A DNA stretch of 64,000 nt from Comamonas serinivorans (GCF_002158865.1 NZ_CP021455.1:2418001-2482000), one strand, 5' to 3'; counted from the first letter of the stretch, positions 17,522 through 28,489 are shown. The notes: generated from the sequence alone by a model not told the origin. Numbers and translations are program-made.

Positions 17522-18973
17522 TCATTGCCCCAGGTTGGCCAGGTGGTCGCCCCAGTCGTACAGCTCAGACAGCAGCTCGGAGCTGGCTTCATCGTCTTCG
17601 GCGGCTTCCAGGCGGGACTCGAGTGCGTCCCAGAATGCCTGAACGCTGGTGTAGCCATCTTCACCGTGCAGCACCCGCGCCTCGCGGTGCGCCTGCCAGG
17701 TCTGGACTTCGTCAGCCGACAGCGACTCGGGAAAGTTGCGCGCGCGAAAGCGGAACACCAGCTCCTGCAGACGCGGGTCGTCGAACCCCAGCCGTGCCCG
17801 GCTCATGGCTTCGGGGCTCAGTTCGATGAACTGCACCAGGCGATCGCGGTCGCTGTCGCTCAAAAAACCGCCGTACAGGTCCTCATCGACATCGCGAGGC
17901 GCCATCGCCGGACGCTCGTAGACGCGTCGCCACACGTGGGTCATGTCGGGCAATCCACGCAGCTGTTGGGCATGCCGCTCGGCCTGCGCCAGGTCGACGC
18001 CCCATCGCTGAGCCTGCGCATCCGACAACGTCCGCAGGTTGCGGATGACGATGGGCGACTTGTTCAGGTGAATGCCTTTGATGGGCAGTCGGGAAACGCC
18101 TTCAGGCAGATCCTGGGTTGGTGTGAACAGGCGTTCTCGCAGCTGTTCGGCGGTGAGGTCGGCCAGTCCTGCAGGATCCTCGCGCAGGTCCCAGGCCAGC
18201 AGCTCGTTGGCGTTCGTCGGGTGCATCGCCAGCGGCCACATCACGGCCAGACAGCCGCGGGTGGGTGAAAACATGCCCGACACGTGCAGAAAGGGTCGCG
18301 CCTCGCCCACCGTGGTGGGCAAGCCCAGCTCCTGGGCCACCCGTTGTTTGTGCCGCAGGGCCAGGCAGAATTCGAACAGTTTGGGCTGTTGCTGCTTGAG
18401 CAGGCGCGCGAGCGCGATGGTCGCGCGCACATCCGACACCGCGTCGTGCGCCGCGTCGTGAACCAGCCCATTGGCGCGGGTCAGATGCTCCAGCTTGAAG
18501 GACGGCTGCCCGTCCACCAGCGGCCACTCGATGCCCTGCGGCCTGAGGGCATACGCGCACCGCACCACATCAAGCAAATCCCAACGGCTGCACCCATTGC
18601 GCCATTCGCGTGCAAACGGGTCGCGCAGGTTGCGCCACAGCAGGTACCGCGTCACCTCGTCGTCGAAGCGGATGGAGTTGTACCCGAGGCTGATGGTGCC
18701 GGGCGCGCTCATCTCCGCCTGAATGCGCGCGGCGAACGCGGCCTCGTTCACCCCCCTGCTCTCGCAGCGCTGCGGCGTGATGCCTGTGATCAGGCAGGCC
18801 TCGATCTCCGGCAGCATGTCGGTCGGCGGCTGGCAATACAGCTCAATGGGCTCGCCGATCTCGTTGAGGTCCAGGTCGGTCCGGATGGCGGCAAACTGCG
18901 CGGGCCGGTCACGGCTGGGCCGGGTGCCAAAGGTTTCATAGTCATGCCAGAGAAAGGTCTGCGCAGCGTGCAT
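17522..18973 (-). CDS. sbcB: Exodeoxyribonuclease I
   Basis: A 483-residue 3'-5' single-strand DNA exonuclease acting in recombination and mismatch repair. The DEDD catalytic motifs are visible: WHDYETFG near residue 10, LGYNSIRFDDEV near residue 100, and VHDAAHDAVSDVRATIALARLL near residue 180. The C-terminal SH3-like and helical regions are present and the length matches E. coli ExoI. The ATG at 18973 is the natural start. It is convergent with phnX and reads away from the palindrome at 18991-19040. Confidence 0.93.
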   Translation of the reverse strand: MHAAQTFLWHDYETFGTRPSRDRPAQFAAIRTDLDLNEIGEPIELYCQPPTDMLPEIEACLITGITPQRCESRGVNEAAFAARIQAEMSAPGTISLGYNSIRFDDEVTRYLLWRNLRDPFAREWRNGCSRWDLLDVVRCAYALRPQGIEWPLVDGQPSFKLEHLTRANGLVHDAAHDAVSDVRATIALARLLKQQQPKLFEFCLALRHKQRVAQELGLPTTVGEARPFLHVSGMFSPTRGCLAVMWPLAMHPTNANELLAWDLREDPAGLADLTAEQLRERLFTPTQDLPEGVSRLPIKGIHLNKSPIVIRNLRTLSDAQAQRWGVDLAQAERHAQQLRGLPDMTHVWRRVYERPAMAPRDVDEDLYGGFLSDSDRDRLVQFIELSPEAMSRARLGFDDPRLQELVFRFRARNFPESLSADEVQTWQAHREARVLHGEDGYTSVQAFWDALESRLEAAEDDEASSELLSELYDWGDHLANLGQ

Positions 18974-18990
18974 GGATCATTCACATGAAG

Positions 18991-19040
18991 GGTATCAGCC
19001 GGTTGTCGTTTTCATTTAAGCGATAACTGGCTGATACTGG
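18991..19040. repeat. GTAT/ATAC palindrome, copy 5 (near-perfect hairpin)
   Basis: GTATCAGCCGGTTGTCG pairs with CGATAACTGGCTGATAC at 15 of 17 positions across a T-rich loop. It is one of the best-paired copies. It lies between the sbcB start and the clpA terminator. Confidence 0.9.
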
Positions 19041-19065
19041 TCTGACAAAAACACCTGAACGTCCC

Positions 19066-19099
19066 TCCAAAAGAAAAGCCAGTCCGGGCGGACTGGCTT
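19066..19099 (-). terminator. clpA terminator
   Basis: On the minus strand AAGCCAGTCC-GCCC-GGACTGGCTT is followed by TTCTTTT: a 10-bp stem plus a U-rich tail, 32 bp after the clpA stop. Confidence 0.9.
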
Positions 19100-19130
19100 G
19101 TTCCATGGAGGCCTCAAGGGCTAGCGGCCA

Positions 19131-21458
<2,328 letters not shown>

Positions 21459-21572
21459 GTGATTCCTTTGTTTCAGACGGCCTGAAGATCGACCGGTTGA
21501 CCGGTGGCCTCGCTGACATCATAGCTGCGCGGCACGCCCGGTATTGGCCTCACATCTGGGGATGTGTCCCAA

Positions 21573-21929
21573 CTATTCAACAGGTTCGCTGATGCATTGC
21601 AGCGGGTGCCCCGCCTGCTGGGCGGCTTCGCGCACGCGGTCGACTTTGGTGCTGGCCACGTCGCGGGTGAAGACCCCACACACACCTCGCCCATCGAGGT
21701 GGATCTTGAGCATGATCTGGGTCGCCGTGTCGCGGTCCTTGTTGAAGAACTCCTGCAGGACGAGCACGACGAATTCCATGGGCGTGAAGTCGTCGTTGAG
21801 CATGACCACCTGGTACATCTTCGGGGGACCGACTTTCAGGGGAACGCGTTCGAGCACGACCTCCCCGTCCCCATCGGCGGGACGCTGTTCAAGGGGGTTG
21901 TGCGGGACTGTGGGTCGTCGGGTGGCCAT
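21573..21929 (-). CDS. clpS: ATP-dependent Clp protease adaptor ClpS
   Basis: A 118-residue adaptor that delivers N-degron substrates to ClpA. It has the core MYQVVMLNDDFTPMEFVVLVLQEFF, with the NDD substrate-binding pocket, and the C-terminal ClpA-contact strand. I chose the ATG at 21929 (MATRRPTVPHN); a TTG 21 bp upstream would lengthen it. Just upstream is GATACAAT, which looks like a -10 box, so the transcript may have a very short leader. clpA follows after about 115 bp. Confidence 0.92.
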   Translation of the reverse strand: MATRRPTVPHNPLEQRPADGDGEVVLERVPLKVGPPKMYQVVMLNDDFTPMEFVVLVLQEFFNKDRDTATQIMLKIHLDGRGVCGVFTRDVASTKVDRVREAAQQAGHPLQCISEPVE

Positions 21930-22084
21930 CGCGGAATTGTATCGGGGCAAGCCCAGGGGCAGCGCGCAGGCCGGGACATCGCCGCCCGGCCGGTTACCAA
22001 GTTGACAGCCCTAGAGTGAAGTCCCGTTGACAAGGGGTCGCCCATCTCCAAAACTGTGGGGAAGTATGAAAGAGGAGACGAAGT

Positions 22085-22327
22085 ATGCCCAGTGGTGTGG
22101 TCAAGTGGTTCAATGATGCGAAAGGATGGGGCTTCATTGAACCCGATGGGGGTGGTCCGGATGCGTTTGCCCATTTTTCGGCAATCGCGATGGATGGGTA
22201 CAAAACCCTCAAGGAAGGTTCCCGCGTGGACTTTGAGTTGACTCAAGGTCCGAAGGGCCTTCAGGCGGTCAACATCCGCTCCAATCAAGCCCTCGTTCAG
22301 GAAATCGATTCCACGCCTGGACTCTGA
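22085..22327 (+). CDS. Cold-shock domain protein
   Basis: An 80-residue CspA-type single OB-fold RNA/DNA chaperone. RNP1 is KGWGFIEP and RNP2 reads DAFAHFS. The ribosome-binding site AGAGGAGACGAAGT is excellent and the 5' leader is purine-rich, typical of highly translated csp genes. It ends at a strong terminator (22347-22373). It is divergent from clpS; in many betaproteobacteria a csp gene sits beside clpS-clpA. Confidence 0.93.
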   Translation: MPSGVVKWFNDAKGWGFIEPDGGGPDAFAHFSAIAMDGYKTLKEGSRVDFELTQGPKGLQAVNIRSNQALVQEIDSTPGL

Positions 22328-22346
22328 CCCCCGATGGCTGAACCTG

Positions 22347-22373
22347 GCCGGCACTTGGTGCCGGCTTTTTTTT
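22347..22373 (+). terminator. Terminator of the cold-shock gene
   Basis: GCCGGCAC-TTG-GTGCCGGC followed by eight Ts: an 8-bp perfect stem. Confidence 0.95.
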
Positions 22374-22555
22374 GCCCGCGCGGACGTGCCGGTGCTTTCG
22401 GCAGGCGCCAAGCGCAGCACGCATGGCTAAGGGTTTGTCACAGGCGGCACAGGCCAAGCTTGCCTGTGCCTGGGGGGATTGGGTCCAATCGGGGCTTTGG
22501 CTCGCACGACCTCGGCAGAGGTATCCCTTCAGAGTCGGTTCCCCTCAGGAGTTCC

Positions 22556-23719
22556 ATGAGTACAGCCCCCGTCTACATCGTGGGTGCCTACGAGCACCCA
22601 ACCCGCCTGGCGACTGACAAGTCCGTGGCCCAATTGCACGCCGAAGTCGCCAAGGGCGCCCTGGAAGACGCTGGCCTGACCAAGGACGACATCGACGGCT
22701 ATTTCTGCGCTGGTGATGCGCCCGGCATGGGCCCGGTGTCCATGGTCGACTACATGAACCTCAAGGTTCGCCACATCGACTCCACCGACATCGGCGGCTC
22801 GTCGTACCTGATGCACGTGGCGCATGCCGTGCAGGCCATCCGTGCCGGCAAGTGCAGCGTGGCGCTGATCACCCTCGCCGGCCGTCCGCGCAGCGAAGGT
22901 GTCAAGGCCGCCGGCCCGCGCGTCATCAACCCCATTCAGCCCGATGTGTCGTTCGAGGTGCCCTTCGCCCCTTCGATCGTCAACATGTACGCCATGGTGG
23001 CCGCTCGCCACATGCACCAATATGGCACCACGGCCGAGCAACTCGCTTGGATCAAGGTCGCCGCATCGACGCACGCGCAGTACAACCCCAACGCCATGCT
23101 GCCCAAGGTGGTCACCGTGGACGACGTGGTCAACTCGCCTTACGTGTCCACCCCTCTGCACCGCCTGGATTGCTGCGTGATTTCGGACGGTGGCGGCGCG
23201 CTGATCGTGGCGCGCGAAGACATCGCCAAGTCGCTCAAGCGCCCCTTGGTCAAGGTCATTGGCATGGGCGAATCGGTCAAGGGTCAAATGGGCGGCGACG
23301 TCGACCTGACCTTCTCAGGCGCTGTGGTGTCGGGCAAGACGGCTTTTGAAGAAGCCAAGGTCAGCCACGCCGACATCAAGTACGCGTCGATCTACGACAG
23401 CTTCACCATCACCGTGCTCATGCAGCTGGAAGACCTGGGCTTTTGCAAGAAGGGCGAAGGCGGCAAGTTCGTGCAAGACGGCAACCTCATCTCGGGCGTG
23501 GGCAAGCTGCCCTTCAACACCGATGGTGGCGGCCTCTGCAACAACCACCCCACCAACCGTGGCGGCATCACCAAGGTCATTGAAGCCGTGCGCCAGCTGC
23601 GCGGCGAAGCACACCCGAAGGTTCAGGTGCCCAACTGCGACATCGCACTGGCCCACGGCACCGGCGGCAGCCTGGGCACGCGCCACGGCTCGGCCACGCT
23701 GATCATGGAACGCAACTGA
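22556..23719 (+). CDS. Thiolase-family acetyl-CoA acetyltransferase / lipid-transfer protein (SCP-x type)
   Basis: A 387-residue protein of the thiolase superfamily, non-decarboxylating SCP-x branch. It has GPRVINPIQPDVSFEVPFAPS, ISDGGGALIVA and the C-terminal HGTGGSLGTRHGSATLI. The usual active-site Cys near residue 90 is not obvious (the region reads SSYLMHVAHAVQAI), as in many thiolase-like proteins that act with a DUF35 partner. The next gene encodes such a partner, 19 bp downstream. Together they probably handle an acyl-CoA ligation or cleavage step; the substrate is unknown. The ATG at 22556 follows CAGGAGTTCC. Confidence 0.85.
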   Translation: MSTAPVYIVGAYEHPTRLATDKSVAQLHAEVAKGALEDAGLTKDDIDGYFCAGDAPGMGPVSMVDYMNLKVRHIDSTDIGGSSYLMHVAHAVQAIRAGKCSVALITLAGRPRSEGVKAAGPRVINPIQPDVSFEVPFAPSIVNMYAMVAARHMHQYGTTAEQLAWIKVAASTHAQYNPNAMLPKVVTVDDVVNSPYVSTPLHRLDCCVISDGGGALIVAREDIAKSLKRPLVKVIGMGESVKGQMGGDVDLTFSGAVVSGKTAFEEAKVSHADIKYASIYDSFTITVLMQLEDLGFCKKGEGGKFVQDGNLISGVGKLPFNTDGGGLCNNHPTNRGGITKVIEAVRQLRGEAHPKVQVPNCDIALAHGTGGSLGTRHGSATLIMERN

Positions 23720-23738
23720 TTTCGGGAAGAGAACCCTC

Positions 23739-24119
23739 ATGAGCGAACGCACCATCACCTCCCCCTTCCCCAATCCGGAAACTCAAGCTTTCTGGGACGC
23801 CTGCTCGGCTGGCGAATTCAAGGTGCCCAAGTGCCACGACTGCGGCAAGCACCACTGGTACCCCCGTGCCCTCTGCCCGTTTTGCTTCTCGGACAAGGTC
23901 GAGCTGGTCAAGGCCCAGGGCAAGGGCACCATCTACAGCTTCAGCACCACCTTGAAGCCGGTCACGTACACCATCGCCTACGTGCAACTGGCCGAAGGCC
24001 CGATCATGATGACCAACATCGTCACCGATGCACACGACAAGCTGAAGATCGGCCAGGAGGTCACGCTGACCCTGGTGCCCAGCGAAGACGGCACGCCCGT
24101 GCCCATGTTCAAGGCCTGA
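23739..24119 (+). CDS. DUF35 OB-fold / zinc-ribbon acyl-CoA-associated protein
   Basis: A 126-residue protein with the DUF35 layout: an N-terminal helix, a rubredoxin-like zinc ribbon with two CxxC pairs (CHDCGKHHWYPRALCPFC, about residues 32-49), then a C-terminal OB-fold. Such proteins pair with thiolase-like enzymes and stabilise acyl-CoA transfer. The gene follows its thiolase partner in the same operon (19-bp gap). A palindrome copy begins 14 bp after its stop and a strong terminator lies at 24241-24269. Confidence 0.88.
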   Translation: MSERTITSPFPNPETQAFWDACSAGEFKVPKCHDCGKHHWYPRALCPFCFSDKVELVKAQGKGTIYSFSTTLKPVTYTIAYVQLAEGPIMMTNIVTDAHDKLKIGQEVTLTLVPSEDGTPVPMFKA

Positions 24120-24133
24120 TTGGGCTTGTGGCC

Positions 24134-24181
24134 AGTATGCGCCTGTTGCCGTTTTTCTATCAACGAGAGCAGCGCCATACT
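24134..24181. repeat. GTAT/ATAC palindrome, copy 6
   Basis: CCAGTATGCG...CGCCATACTG with inner TTGCCGTTTTT and CAACGAGAG. It begins 14 bp after the DUF35 gene stop and precedes a separate terminator. Confidence 0.85.
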
Positions 24182-24240
24182 GTCATGGCATGACCGCCTG
24201 ACGGTTGTCGGCCTGGTCGACAAGCCATCGGAAGCCCTCC

Positions 24241-24269
24241 AACCCGGCTGCACCCCAGCCGGGTTTTTT
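24241..24269 (+). terminator. Terminator after the thiolase-DUF35 operon
   Basis: AACCCGGCTG/CAGCCGGGTT stem with a TTTTTT tail. Confidence 0.95.
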
Positions 24270-24395
24270 CTTGCTCGGACAAGCCGAGCTTTGCGGTGCC
24301 CAAAGACCGGCGGGTCACCAGTGCCTCACTTGAGTATTTGCCAAGCATTGGCCTTTTTGCCAAAATGACCACGTAAGCCGTTCAAGGAGTTTGCC

Positions 24396-24746
24396 ATGTC
24401 CGCCCTGCCCTCGATCGATCACCTGCCGCGCGAAAACGCATCGCGTGTGAAAAACCAATGGGCCGACGTGGTGCGCGAGGTGCAGGCCAAGGGGTCGGTG
24501 GCTGTCACCAAACATGCACGCGTCGAGCTGGTTTTGCTCACGCCCGATGCCTACACGGCCTTGCTGCACGACGCCCAGGCCGCTCAGCAGCAGGCACAGG
24601 CGCAGCTCGAGGCCTTGAACGCCCGGTTTGATGCCCAGTTGCACCGCCTCCAGGCACCGCAGGCCAGCCAGGCGCTGACCGACCTTTTTGCGGCGCAGGG
24701 GCAGTTGGACGCCGCCCATCGGCCTGTGGCGGGCGGCGGCTTTTGA
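24396..24746 (+). CDS. Phd/YefM-like antitoxin
   Basis: A 116-residue protein whose N-terminal half matches the Phd/YefM fold: an ASRVKNQWADVVREVQAKGSVAVTKHARVELVLLTPDAY core, which binds DNA and autoregulates. The C-terminal half is a Gln/Ala-rich coiled coil that would bind the toxin. The start follows CAAGGAGTTTGCC. The next gene, about 180 bp downstream, encodes a zeta-toxin-like kinase, an unusual partner for a Phd-type antitoxin, so the pairing is tentative. Confidence 0.72.
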   Translation: MSALPSIDHLPRENASRVKNQWADVVREVQAKGSVAVTKHARVELVLLTPDAYTALLHDAQAAQQQAQAQLEALNARFDAQLHRLQAPQASQALTDLFAAQGQLDAAHRPVAGGGF

Positions 24747-24926
24747 GCGACTTGCGGACTTGCGCGGCGTCGATGCTCAGAGCCCGCCTGCCCAGCGTGC
24801 GGCTCGCCGTTTCAGCGCCCTTGCGCCTTCAGCGCATTGCCCCGTCACACGTTCCACGCACCCTTGTCCGCCCGGCGACTGCGGCCGTGCTCGTGGTGCG
24901 ACGTTGCCGGGCAGCGAGCTGACGCC

Positions 24927-25568
24927 ATGAAGCCCTTCATCCTCGTCCTGGCTGGCGTCAACGGCGCCGGCAAAAGTTCGGTGCTGGGGCAGGCCCTGCT
25001 GCACGCTCACGGCCTGCCCTGGTTCAACCCCGACACCTATGCGCGTGAACTCGTGCAGCAGCACGGTGTGGCGCCGGTCCTGGCCAATGCGCGGGCCTGG
25101 CAGTTCGGCCGTCAGCGTCTGGAAGCTGCTTTGCAGGCCGGGCACAACCATGCCTTCGAAACCACCTTGGGCGGGCGCACCATCACCCGGCTGCTGCTGC
25201 AGGCTGCTCGCACCCACGACGTGAACATGCTGTTCTGCGGCCTGACCTCGCCTGAGCTGCACCTGGCCCGCATCGCCGAGCGCGTCGTCCATGGCGGCCA
25301 CGACATCCCCGAAGACAAGGTGCGCGAGCGCTTCAACGCCTCGAGGCTGAACCTCATCGCGCTGCTGCCGCACCTGGCCCAGCTGCAGGTCTTTGACAAC
25401 AGCGCCACCGTTGCGCCGGGTGCGCCCATCGCCAACCCGCGCCTGCTGCTGCATCTGGCACACGGCCGTGTGCTGCAACCTGATCGACAGGACGCACACG
25501 CCCTGGCTGCCATGCCGGACTGGGCGCGCCCCGTGGTGCAGGCGGCGCTGGAGCTGAGTCAGGCTTGA
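24927..25568 (+). CDS. Zeta-toxin-like P-loop kinase
   Basis: A 213-residue P-loop protein of the zeta toxin/AAA type. Walker A is GVNGAGKSS (about residues 9-17). Then come FNPDTYARE, the FETTLGG segment, and the catalytic-arginine region RIAERVVHGGHDIPEDKVRERF, all typical of zeta-type proteins related to UDP-sugar kinases. Whether it is toxic is unknown; many homologues are annotated only as ATPases. The upstream Phd-like gene may encode its antitoxin. It is convergent with rlmH, and a palindrome copy (25621-25670) separates them. Confidence 0.75.
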   Translation: MKPFILVLAGVNGAGKSSVLGQALLHAHGLPWFNPDTYARELVQQHGVAPVLANARAWQFGRQRLEAALQAGHNHAFETTLGGRTITRLLLQAARTHDVNMLFCGLTSPELHLARIAERVVHGGHDIPEDKVRERFNASRLNLIALLPHLAQLQVFDNSATVAPGAPIANPRLLLHLAHGRVLQPDRQDAHALAAMPDWARPVVQAALELSQA

Positions 25569-25620
25569 CCCCTCGCTGGTACAAACGAGGAGAGCGACCT
25601 GTCACGAACAGAGGCTGGCG

Positions 25621-25670
25621 GAGTATGGTTCAACTGCCGTTTTAAACCCAACGGCAACAGTCGCATACTC
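25621..25670. repeat. GTAT/ATAC palindrome, copy 7 (overlaps the rlmH stop)
   Basis: GAGTATGG...CGCATACTC with inner TGCCGTT and AACGGCA, a clear stem. The right end overlaps the rlmH stop codon (25669-25671). Confidence 0.9.
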
Positions 25671-26136
25671 ACTCTCGATGGTAAGGGTGACCGGTCTGGA
25701 TGGACCAGGCGCGGTACAGCTGCTCGATGAGCAGCACCCGCACCATGGCGTGCGGCAGCGTCAGGTCCGACAGCCGAATGCGCTCATGGGCCAGGCGTCG
25801 AAACTCGGGGTCCAGCCCGTCAGGCCCACCGATGACCAAGGCCACGTCCACCCCCTCGCCTTGCCAGGCGGTCAGTTTGTCGGCCAGGGCCTTGGTGGTC
25901 AGTGCGGTGCCCCGCTCGTCCAGCGCCACCACGTGCGTGCCCCGGGGAATGGCCGCTTCGATGCGCTGGCGCTCGGCGGCGAGCAGCGTCTCGCGGGTTT
26001 TGGACGCACGGGGTTCTGTCTTGACGGCCTTCAGCTCCACCTTGAGCTCGGGCGGAAAGCGCTTGACGTAGTCGTTCCAGGCTTGCTGCGCCCAGTCCGG
26101 CACCTTTTGGCCCACGGCCACAATGCTCAATCGCAC
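25669..26136 (-). CDS. rlmH: 23S rRNA (pseudouridine(1915)-N(3))-methyltransferase
   Basis: A 155-residue SPOUT methyltransferase that modifies pseudouridine 1915 in helix 69 of 23S rRNA. It has the SAM-binding VIGGPDGLD, the SDLTLPHAMVRVLLIEQLYRAW segment and the conserved C-terminal HPYHRE. The length is that of the family. It follows rsfS and a helix-hairpin-helix gene on the same strand; rsfS-rlmH is a common ribosome-related pairing. Confidence 0.96.
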   Translation of the reverse strand: MRLSIVAVGQKVPDWAQQAWNDYVKRFPPELKVELKAVKTEPRASKTRETLLAAERQRIEAAIPRGTHVVALDERGTALTTKALADKLTAWQGEGVDVALVIGGPDGLDPEFRRLAHERIRLSDLTLPHAMVRVLLIEQLYRAWSIQTGHPYHRE

Positions 26137-26172
26137 AAAGGATTCCGCTTCAATGACATGGTTCAGATGTAA

Positions 26173-26224
26173 GCAGTATCAGCGCTCTGCCGATGTTGAA
26201 TCAACGGATGCCGCCGCATACCCC
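26173..26224. repeat. GTAT/ATAC palindrome, copy 8
   Basis: GCAGTATC...GCATACCCC with inner TGCCGATG and CAACGGATG. It ends 17 bp from the stop of the helix-hairpin-helix gene on the minus strand. Confidence 0.82.
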
Positions 26225-26241
26225 TAAGGGCTGGGCGTCGA

Positions 26242-26487
26242 TCAAGCCGATGTCCGTTGCGACTCGGCCCAGGCGATGGCGCCCTCGATGGCCCGCCGGG
26301 CTTGCGGGCTGTTTTTCCAGCACGTGCTGCCCAGGCGCTCGGCCAGTTGAGCCACGACCTCGCGTGCATCGGCCTGCGCCAGCGCGCCGACCTCGTCCAG
26401 GCCCAGGCTTTCCAGGCGCGCCAGCACGGTCGGCCCCACGCCTTTCACGGCCAGCAGGCTGCTTCGTTCGGATTCGCTGAACGCCAT
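26242..26487 (-). CDS. Small helix-hairpin-helix protein
   Basis: An 81-residue protein with a helix-hairpin-helix-like motif, LLAVKGVGPTVLARLESLGL, near residue 14, and a second helical half (GALAQADAREVVAQLAERLG). Such short domains bind DNA non-specifically. The ATG at 26487 lies 5 bp after the rsfS stop, so the two are probably co-transcribed. I do not know its function. Confidence 0.65.
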   Translation of the reverse strand: MAFSESERSSLLAVKGVGPTVLARLESLGLDEVGALAQADAREVVAQLAERLGSTCWKNSPQARRAIEGAIAWAESQRTSA

Positions 26488-26492
26488 GTGGC

Positions 26493-27284
26493 TCAAGCCT
26501 GGCCGGCTGCAGGCTTCTTGGCCACTGCCTTTTTGGCGGGCGCTTTCTTGGCCGCGGCCTTCTTGGTGGCGGACTTGGCAGCGGGTTGGGCCGCCGAAGG
26601 CGCTGCCGGCTTGCCGGTCTTCGCCGCGGGCTTGCGAGCCGGCGCGCCCACGACCAGGGTCTTCACCGCTTTCTTGGCGGGTGCCTTGGCCGGGGCTTTC
26701 TCGGCCGTGGCGGACGGGGCGGCTTTTTTGGCCGCAGCGGTCGTCTTGGCCGGGGTTTTCGTTGACGTCTTCGCCGCAGCCTTCTTCACGACAGCCTTCT
26801 TGGCGGGTGCCTTGCCCACCGGGCTGTCGTCAGCAGACTCGGCAGCGGGCTTGGCCTTGGCGGCCTTTTTGGCCGCAGCGGCTTTCTTGGCCGCCGTGGT
26901 GGCCAGGGCCACGGGCTTGTCGCCCCACTTTTCTTCCAGGTTGTAGTAGCGGCGGATGTCGGGCTGCATCACATGCGCCACGGCGGCGCCGCAGTCCACG
27001 ATGATCCAGTCCCCACTGCCCTTGAGTTTGCCGCGCGACCCGCCCGGCGTGTCCTCGAGCTTGGGCTTGGGGAAGCCGGCTTTCTGCACGGCATCGACCA
27101 CGCTGGCGGCGATGGCGCGCGTTTGCCGGTTGGAGGTGCCGCTGGCGATGATCACACGCTCGAACAGCGCCGACAACGCCTCGGTGTCGAACACCAGGAT
27201 GTCGTGCGCTTTCACATCTTCCAGGCCATCGATGATGGCTTGCTGGAGCGTCTTCAGGTCGTGCTTGGGGGTGGACTTGGTCAT
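26493..27284 (-). CDS. rsfS: Ribosomal silencing factor RsfS with a long histone-like tail
   Basis: Residues 1-125 are a normal RsfS/Iojap domain (IIDGLEDVKAHDILVFDTE, GDWIIVDCGAAVAHVMQPDIRRYYNLEEKWGD), which binds ribosomal protein L14 and blocks subunit joining in stationary phase. Residues about 130-263 are a Lys/Ala/Pro-rich tail of KKAAAKK-type repeats, like a histone H1 C-terminus. E. coli RsfS is only about 105 residues, so this more than doubles it. The tail is strongly basic and disordered and may bind nucleic acid or the ribosome. The start is an ATG at 27284; a TTG one codon earlier is possible. Directly downstream is the helix-hairpin-helix gene. Confidence 0.88.
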   Translation of the reverse strand: MTKSTPKHDLKTLQQAIIDGLEDVKAHDILVFDTEALSALFERVIIASGTSNRQTRAIAASVVDAVQKAGFPKPKLEDTPGGSRGKLKGSGDWIIVDCGAAVAHVMQPDIRRYYNLEEKWGDKPVALATTAAKKAAAAKKAAKAKPAAESADDSPVGKAPAKKAVVKKAAAKTSTKTPAKTTAAAKKAAPSATAEKAPAKAPAKKAVKTLVVGAPARKPAAKTGKPAAPSAAQPAAKSATKKAAAKKAPAKKAVAKKPAAGQA

Positions 27285-27380
27285 CAAAAATCGGGGTTGA
27301 GGTCCTGGCTCGCCATCCTAGCGCGAGCCCTGCGGGAGTGGGGAAAAAATCAGGCACCGGGCCGGGCTTCGTGTGGGTGA

Positions 27381-28310
27381 TCACGCCAACCAGTCGCGCG
27401 GCTGCAGGAAATGCTCGGTCAAGCGCGCTTCCGGGCTGCCCGGCTCGGGTGTCTGCCGATAGGCCCAGGCGACCAGCGGCGGCATGGACAGCAGGATGGA
27501 CTCGGTGCGCCCCCCCGACTGCAGGCCGAAATGGGTGCCACGGTCCCAGACCAGGTTGAATTCAACGTAGCGGCCACGGCGGATCAACTGGTGTTCGCGC
27601 TCTCGTTCGCCCCAGGGCGTGTCCTTGCGGCGCGTCACGATGGGCAGGTAGGCCGGCAAAAACGCCTGCCCCACCGACTGGATGAGGGCGAAGCCGTTGT
27701 CGCTCCCGCCTTCGGTGAAATCGTCAAAGAAGATGCCGCCCACGCCGCGCGCCTCGCCGCGGTGGCGGTTGAAGAAGTAGTCGTCGCACCACTGCTTGAA
27801 ACGGGGGTGCTTGTCGGCCCCAAAGGCCGAGACCGCGTCCTTGCAGGCCTGGTGGAAATGCCGCACGTCCTCGTCGAAGCCGTAGTGTGGCGTCAGGTCC
27901 ATGCCGCCGCCAAACCAGCACGTCGGTGCCACGCCAGCATGCCCCGCGGCGATCATGCGCACGTTCATGTGCACCGTGGGCACATAGGGGTTGCGGGGGT
28001 GAAACACCAGCGATACGCCCATGGCCTCGAACGGCGCCCCGGCGAGTTCGGGCCGCTGCTGGGTGGCCGAAGGTGGCAAGGTGGAGCCGCGCACGTGCGA
28101 AAAACCGCAGCCGGCGCGCTCGAACACAGTGCCGCCTTCGAGGATGCAGGTCAGGCCGTCGCCTTGCAGGCGTTCGCTCGCGTCTTTGCGCCAGGCGTCA
28201 CGGCGGGCCAGCACGCCGCTGCCCGCCTCGCGTTCGTGGGCTTCCAGGGCATCGACGATGGTGGATTGCAGGTCCAGGAGCCAGGACCGCACGGCGGAAG
28301 GATTCACCAT
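27381..28310 (-). CDS. hemF: Oxygen-dependent coproporphyrinogen-III oxidase
   Basis: A 309-residue HemF that oxidatively decarboxylates coproporphyrinogen III in haem synthesis. Family signatures are FHPRNPYVPTVHMNVRMI, WFGGGMDLTPHYGFDEDVRHFH, and IFFDDFTEGG. I chose the ATG at 28310 (MVNPSAVRSWL), which gives the usual length; there is no strong Shine-Dalgarno, and an upstream TTG would add 17 residues. It follows nirD on the same strand after about 180 bp. The link between haem and sirohaem-requiring neighbours may be only positional. Confidence 0.93.
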   Translation of the reverse strand: MVNPSAVRSWLLDLQSTIVDALEAHEREAGSGVLARRDAWRKDASERLQGDGLTCILEGGTVFERAGCGFSHVRGSTLPPSATQQRPELAGAPFEAMGVSLVFHPRNPYVPTVHMNVRMIAAGHAGVAPTCWFGGGMDLTPHYGFDEDVRHFHQACKDAVSAFGADKHPRFKQWCDDYFFNRHRGEARGVGGIFFDDFTEGGSDNGFALIQSVGQAFLPAYLPIVTRRKDTPWGEREREHQLIRRGRYVEFNLVWDRGTHFGLQSGGRTESILLSMPPLVAWAYRQTPEPGSPEARLTEHFLQPRDWLA

Positions 28311-28489
28311 AAACCGGTTGAGCAGGGGGCGCCGCGGCGCGTTGAACGCTGCGCGGGCCAAAGATTAGGGGGACTCAGAGCCACGACCCTGAAACGCGCA
28401 ACCCACGATTATCCCTGCTTTGTCGCCAACTTCCCGTGGCTCGCGCTGCTTGGGCCACAGGGCTGCGGCGCACACCACGCGTCGGCGCC

